Assembly (NCBI RefSeq): GCF_028745735.1
Contig: NZ_JAQZSM010000030.1
Span: 1-36,472, forward strand
Direction of reading: 5' to 3'
From: Roseinatronobacter alkalisoli
Lineage (GTDB): Bacteria; Pseudomonadota; Alphaproteobacteria; Rhodobacterales; Rhodobacteraceae
Length of the DNA: 36,472 nucleotides
Part shown: piece by piece, positions 32,834-36,472 of the stretch
Numbering within the stretch: the first letter of the stretch is position 1
Layout: each line of letters begins with the position of its first letter
Notes under the pieces: generated by a model
Told to the model about the DNA's origin: nothing
Databases searched by the model: none
What the model saw: only the letters and a program-made list of their open reading frames with translations
Program-made: the position numbers and the translations under genes

Positions 32834-34588
32834 ATGACACGTCAGATGACCGGAGCCAGAATGGTGGTACAAGCCCTGAAAGATCAGGGGGTGGAAGTGG
32901 TATTCGGCTATCCCGGCGGTGCGGTGCTACCCATCTATGACGAGATTTTTCAGCAAAACGACATCCGCCACATTCTGGTGCGCCACGAACAGGGCGCAAT
33001 CCATGCCGCCGAAGGTTATGCGCGTTCCACCGGCAAGCCCGGCGTGGTTCTGGTGACATCCGGTCCGGGCGCGACCAATGTTGTAACCGGTATTGTCGAT
33101 GCGCTGATGGATTCGATCCCGATTGTTGTCCTGTCGGGGCAGGTGCCGACATTCATGATCGGCTCTGACGCCTTTCAGGAAGGCGACACTGTTGGCATAA
33201 CGCGCCCCTGCACCAAGATGAACTGGCTGGTCAAGGAAACCGACAAGCTGGCGGAAACCATTCATCAGGCGTTTCATGTGGCGACTGCGGGCCGCCCTGG
33301 CCCGGTTCTGGTGGATATCCCCAAGGATGTGCAATTCGCCACCGGCACCTATATTGACAAGCCGAAGGTCAGGACCGACCACTACAAGCCCCGCGTCAAA
33401 GGCGATATCGACGCGATCACCCAGTTGGTGGAACTGATCGAAACTGCGGAAAAGCCGGTATTCTATACCGGCGGCGGTGTCATCAATTCCGGCCCTGCCG
33501 CCAGCCAGCTTTTGCGCGAACTGACCGAAGCGACCGGTTTCCCCGTCACATCAACCCTGATGGGGCTGGGGGCTTATCCGGCATCGGGGAAATCATGGCT
33601 GGGCATGCTGGGCATGCATGGCACATATGAAGCCAACTGGGCGATGCATGATTGCGACCTGATGGTCAATATCGGCGCGCGGTTTGATGACCGTATCACG
33701 GGGCGGCTGAATGCCTTCAGCCCCAATTCGAAGAAGGCGCATATCGATATTGACCCGTCCTCTGTCAACAAAGTGATCACGGTTGATCTGCCGATCATCG
33801 GTGATGTTGGCCATGTATTGGAAGACGTGCTGAAAATCTGGAAATCGCGCGGCCGCAAGGTCAACCGCGAGGCACTGGGGCGCTGGTGGAAACAGATTGA
33901 CGAATGGAAATCGATCAATTGTCTGGCCTATAAACCTTCTGTCGGCAGCATCCGCCCCCAACACGCGATCGCCCGCCTTGAAGCGCTGACCAAGGGCATG
34001 GACCGCTACATCACGACCGAAGTGGGCCAGCACCAGATGTGGGCCGCGCAATATCTGGGGTTCGAGGATCCCAATCGCTGGATGACCTCTGGCGGGCTTG
34101 GCACCATGGGGTATGGCCTGCCTGCCTCCATCGGTGTGCAGATTGCCCATCCCGATGCGCTGGTCATCAATGTCGCGGGAGAGGCATCCTGGCTGATGAA
34201 CATGCAGGAAATGGGCACCGCCATGCAATACCGCGCGCCGGTCAAGCAGTTCATCCTGAACAATGAACGCCTTGGCATGGTGCGCCAGTGGCAGGAACTC
34301 CTGCATGGGGAACGCTATTCCAGTTCATGGTCCGAAGCGCTGCCCGATTTCGTGAAACTGGCCGAGGCATTTGGGTGCAAGGGCATCCGCTGCGACAACG
34401 AGGCCGATCTGGACGACGCCATCCGCGAAATGCTGGCCTATGACGGGCCGGTGATCTTTGATTGTCTGGTGGAAAAGCACGAAAACTGCTTCCCGATGAT
34501 CCCGTCAGGCAATGCCCATAACCAGATGCTGCTGGGCGAGGCAAAAACGCAGGGCGTTATCGGCGCTTCCGGCGCGGTGTTGGTGTAA
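32834..34588 (+). CDS. ilvB: Acetolactate synthase large subunit
   Basis: This 584-residue ThDP enzyme catalyses the first common step of valine, leucine and isoleucine synthesis (pyruvate to acetolactate; 2-ketobutyrate plus pyruvate to acetohydroxybutyrate). The catalytic Glu52 lies in VRHEQGAIHAAEGYA. FAD-binding segments include TSGPGATNVVTGI and GMLGMHGTYEAN. The C-terminal ThDP motif reads NVAGEASWLMNMQEM...FILNNERLGMVRQWQ. The canonical GDG metal motif is GEA here, with Glu450 in place of Asp, which I recall as common in alphaproteobacterial IlvB. It follows the attenuator and precedes ilvN by 10 bp. Confidence 0.97.
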   Translation: MTRQMTGARMVVQALKDQGVEVVFGYPGGAVLPIYDEIFQQNDIRHILVRHEQGAIHAAEGYARSTGKPGVVLVTSGPGATNVVTGIVDALMDSIPIVVLSGQVPTFMIGSDAFQEGDTVGITRPCTKMNWLVKETDKLAETIHQAFHVATAGRPGPVLVDIPKDVQFATGTYIDKPKVRTDHYKPRVKGDIDAITQLVELIETAEKPVFYTGGGVINSGPAASQLLRELTEATGFPVTSTLMGLGAYPASGKSWLGMLGMHGTYEANWAMHDCDLMVNIGARFDDRITGRLNAFSPNSKKAHIDIDPSSVNKVITVDLPIIGDVGHVLEDVLKIWKSRGRKVNREALGRWWKQIDEWKSINCLAYKPSVGSIRPQHAIARLEALTKGMDRYITTEVGQHQMWAAQYLGFEDPNRWMTSGGLGTMGYGLPASIGVQIAHPDALVINVAGEASWLMNMQEMGTAMQYRAPVKQFILNNERLGMVRQWQELLHGERYSSSWSEALPDFVKLAEAFGCKGIRCDNEADLDDAIREMLAYDGPVIFDCLVEKHENCFPMIPSGNAHNQMLLGEAKTQGVIGASGAVLV

Positions 34589-34598
34589 GGAGCAAACA

Positions 34599-35162
34599 AT
34601 GTCCCCCCTGAAAATCAAAAAAGGTTCGTCCAGGCATTCCGCCTATGATCTGCGCGACCCGAATGCGGAACTCATCGAAACCCACACGCTTGCGGTCAGT
34701 GTCGATAATGAATCGGGTGTCCTTGCCCGTGTCATCGGGCTGTTTTCGGCGCGCGGCTATAATATCGACAGCCTGACCGTGGCCGAAGTGGACCACCTTG
34801 GTCACCGCTCGCGCATTACGGTGGTCACCTCCGGCACGCCGCAGGTGATTACCCAGATCAAGGCGCAGCTTGAACGCATGGTGGTCGTCCATGAAGTGCA
34901 TGATCTGACGGTCGAAGGTCCGTCCGTGCAGCGCGAACTGGCGTTGTTCAAGGTGCAGGGCAAGGGCGAACACCGCATCGAAGCATTGCGGCTGGCCGAA
35001 ATTTTCCGCGCCAATGTTGTCGATTCAACGCTGGAAAGTTTCATTTTCGAAATGACTGGCACACCGGAAAAAGTTGACGCTTTCGCCGTGCTGATGCAGC
35101 CCCTTGGCCTTGCAGAAGTCGCGCGCACAGGTGTTGCGGCACTGGCGCGCGGTATCCGCTGA
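34599..35162 (+). CDS. ilvN: Acetolactate synthase small (regulatory) subunit
   Basis: IlvN/IlvH (187 aa) activates the catalytic subunit and confers feedback inhibition by valine. The N-terminal ACT domain (THTLAVSVDNESGVLARVIG, then RGYNIDSLTVAEV) is followed by a C-terminal ALS_ss_C domain (RIEALRLAEIFRANVVDST). The size fits the longer IlvH-type regulators. The start at 34599 is supported by AAGGAG; the apparent upstream extension overlaps ilvB. It is co-transcribed with ilvB under the attenuator. Confidence 0.97.
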   Translation: MSPLKIKKGSSRHSAYDLRDPNAELIETHTLAVSVDNESGVLARVIGLFSARGYNIDSLTVAEVDHLGHRSRITVVTSGTPQVITQIKAQLERMVVVHEVHDLTVEGPSVQRELALFKVQGKGEHRIEALRLAEIFRANVVDSTLESFIFEMTGTPEKVDAFAVLMQPLGLAEVARTGVAALARGIR

Positions 35163-35193
35163 AACGGTTTGCCCGACGCGGCAACAGGCTTTG

Positions 35194-35238
35194 CCAATCC
35201 GCCCCAAAGGCAGTATGAACTGTGGCGTGGCGGATTGG
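35194..35238. repeat. 10-bp inverted repeat between ilvN and the sensor kinase gene
   Basis: CCAATCCGCC (35194-35203) and GGCGGATTGG (35229-35238) are exact complements 25 bp apart. The repeat ends 11 bp before the kinase ATG. No T-run follows. It could be a weak ilvBN terminator, a hairpin controlling kinase translation, or an operator. Confidence 0.4.
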
Positions 35239-35248
35239 GCAGGACGGC

Positions 35249-36292
35249 ATGACCGGGAAGCAGACCGATGACATACTTGCCGCGCTGATATCGGCGTTGT
35301 CAGAACCGGTCCTTCTGGTGGATGATGACGGGATCGTGACAGCCGCGAACCCCGCAGCGGTGGATCTGTTTGGCCGGCGCATTGATGGTGCGCAGATACG
35401 TGCGCATCTACGCCAGCCTGAAGTTGCGGCCATGCTGGGGCGTGTGCTGTCCGGCGGCGATGACGAACAGGCCGGTTTCACGACCAGCGGCGGCGCAATG
35501 GAGACCATCTGGCGGGTGAATGCGCGGCGGATGGCCGGGCGCGGTCTGGTGATCAGCCTGCGCGACATATCCGACATTGAAGCGGCCAGTGCGCAACGGC
35601 GCGATTTTGTCGCCAATGTCAGCCATGAATTGCGCTCGCCCCTGACGGTGCTTGCGGGTTTTATCGAAACATTGCAGGGGCCAGCGGGCGATGATCCGGC
35701 CGCGCGGGCGGAATTTCTGGACATCATGGCAGGACAGGCGACGCGCATGACCGGTCTGGTGGAGGATCTTCTGTCGCTGTCGCGCGTCGAAGCAGTGGGA
35801 AAAATCCGCCCGCGCGATCCTGTGGCCATTGAGGACGTGCTGCGCGTGACACTGGCCGCATTGCGCCCGCAGGCCGAAGCCGCGGGGATGGACCTGGTCT
35901 GTGACCTGCCGCCGGACCTGCCGCAGATACCCGGCGACCGCGATCAGCTTGTGCAGGTCTATCACAACCTGATCGAGAATGCCCTGAAATATGGTGGCAG
36001 TGGTGGCCGGGTTGAGGTGACAGCAAGTGTCAGCGCCACTATGGCCGGTTTCGACGGCGCGGTGCTGCGGGTTTTTGTGCGCGATTTCGGCGAAGGCATT
36101 GACCCGATCTTCATTCCGCGTCTGACAGAACGGTTCTACCGCATCGACAAGGCGCGGTCGCGCGACAGCGGGGGCACCGGGCTGGGGCTGGCGATTGTGA
36201 AGCATATTCTGGCGCGTCATCGCGGGCGGCTGGTGATCCAAAGCACGCCGACTGCAGGGTCGTGTTTTGTGACGTTTCTGTCTTGCGTGTGA
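35249..36292 (+). CDS. phoR: PhoR-like PAS-domain sensor histidine kinase
   Basis: This 347-residue protein has a PAS domain (about 10-105; PVLLVDDDGIVTAANPAAVD). The HisKA dimerisation domain carries phospho-acceptor His126 in NVSHELRSPL. The HATPase domain has the N box HNLIENALKYG, DFGEGID, RFYRID and GGTGLGLAIVKHI. No obvious membrane helices are present in this length, unlike E. coli PhoR, so it may be cytoplasmic or start further upstream. PhoR identity is supported by the HisKA/PAS pattern and by a Pho box and phoU directly downstream. The ATG at 35249 has AGGA upstream; a GTG at 35222 is the alternative. Confidence 0.85.
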   Translation: MTGKQTDDILAALISALSEPVLLVDDDGIVTAANPAAVDLFGRRIDGAQIRAHLRQPEVAAMLGRVLSGGDDEQAGFTTSGGAMETIWRVNARRMAGRGLVISLRDISDIEAASAQRRDFVANVSHELRSPLTVLAGFIETLQGPAGDDPAARAEFLDIMAGQATRMTGLVEDLLSLSRVEAVGKIRPRDPVAIEDVLRVTLAALRPQAEAAGMDLVCDLPPDLPQIPGDRDQLVQVYHNLIENALKYGGSGGRVEVTASVSATMAGFDGAVLRVFVRDFGEGIDPIFIPRLTERFYRIDKARSRDSGGTGLGLAIVKHILARHRGRLVIQSTPTAGSCFVTFLSCV

Positions 36293-36305
36293 GTGAGTGT
36301 GTTGT

Positions 36306-36323
36306 GTGTCATGGAACTGTCAC
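36306..36323 (+). promoter_or_regulatory. Pho box upstream of phoU
   Basis: GTGTCAT-GGAA-CTGTCAC matches the PhoB-binding consensus of two 7-bp repeats (CTGTCAT) with a 4-bp spacer at 15 of 18 positions. It lies in the 72-bp gap after the kinase and 42 bp before the phoU start. Phosphate-starvation control of phoU and anything downstream is therefore likely. Confidence 0.75.
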
Positions 36324-36364
36324 ATGGCTTGTTTATGGATTGCGAGAACTGAAGGGATGTTGCC

Positions 36365-36472
36365 ATGAAGCCGCATACGCTATCTGCCTTTGACCGTGAT
36401 CTGGAAGCGATCCGTCTGAATGTCCTGACGATGGGCGGTCAGGTGGAGGATGCGATATTGAATGCCTCGCGG
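36365..36472 (+). CDS. phoU: Phosphate signalling protein PhoU, N-terminal fragment cut by window edge
   Basis: The visible 36 residues, MKPHTLSAFDRDLEAIRLNV then LTMGGQVEDAILNASR, match the start of PhoU, a helical protein that links the Pst phosphate transporter to PhoR. The FD-x-DLE-x-IR and TMGG-x-VE patterns are diagnostic. AAGGGA precedes the ATG. The gene continues beyond the window. In many genomes pst genes separate phoR from phoU; here phoU follows the kinase directly. Confidence 0.9.
   Translation, partial: MKPHTLSAFDRDLEAIRLNVLTMGGQVEDAILNASR

Overview
The window is a stretch of chromosome from an alphaproteobacterium, almost certainly a member of the Rhodobacteraceae (Rhodobacter/Roseobacter lineage). 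The evidence is the high G+C coding sequence, two adenosylcobalamin-dependent (class II) ribonucleotide reductases, the lineage-specific FliM/FliN-type C-ring protein, a GEAS version of the acetolactate synthase ThDP motif, and the protein-level look of GatB, ParE, DapD, RF3 and the DUF4177 protein. This assignment rests on recognising families, not on a search.

Layout. Positions 1-223 are the end of an IS5-family (IS903-like) insertion sequence, with the start of its transposase and one terminal inverted repeat. A first class II RNR (433-2697, minus) follows, then a CoA-binding protein, an EamA exporter, hisE-hisF, a DksA/TraR-type zinc-finger protein and release factor 3. A second, larger class II RNR (7802-11449, minus) comes next. 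tRNA-Gly(GCC) has its own terminator. Then come a probably decayed small gene, a J-domain protein, BolA, a DUF4177 protein, a PagL-like outer-membrane protein, gatB, a lipoprotein transglycosylase and an orphan flagellar C-ring protein. From 18.4 to 25 kb lie ureidoglycine aminohydrolase, a PQQ-type sugar dehydrogenase, a TolC-family protein with Pcm upstream, MscL, and an Lrp/AsnC regulator divergent from alanine dehydrogenase.

The region 25.1-27.4 kb is a compact sulfur-handling operon: ETHE1/Blh-type persulfide dioxygenase, two half-size YeeE/YedE-type membrane transporters, and a DUF442/TIGR01244 rhodanese-like protein. It has a recognisable promoter overlapped by a near-match to an SqrR-type operator. 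A 149-bp inverted-repeat element separates it from a LOG-family protein. dapD, an A+T-rich Mrr-type restriction endonuclease (likely acquired) and parE follow. Next is the ilvBN operon, preceded by a complete attenuation leader: promoter, an 18-residue leader peptide with a Leu-Val-Ile-Val-Val run, an antiterminator and a terminator. The window ends with a PhoR-like sensor kinase, a Pho box and the start of phoU, so the PHO regulon continues to the right.

Most genes are ordinary housekeeping genes. The most informative non-coding signals are the ilv attenuator, the Pho box, the palindrome upstream of the second RNR, the GC hairpin touching the prfC start codon, the inverted repeat upstream of the sugar dehydrogenase, and the inverted-repeat element at 27.5 kb. 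I found no CRISPR array, rRNA, phage module or convincing wholly new multi-gene system.
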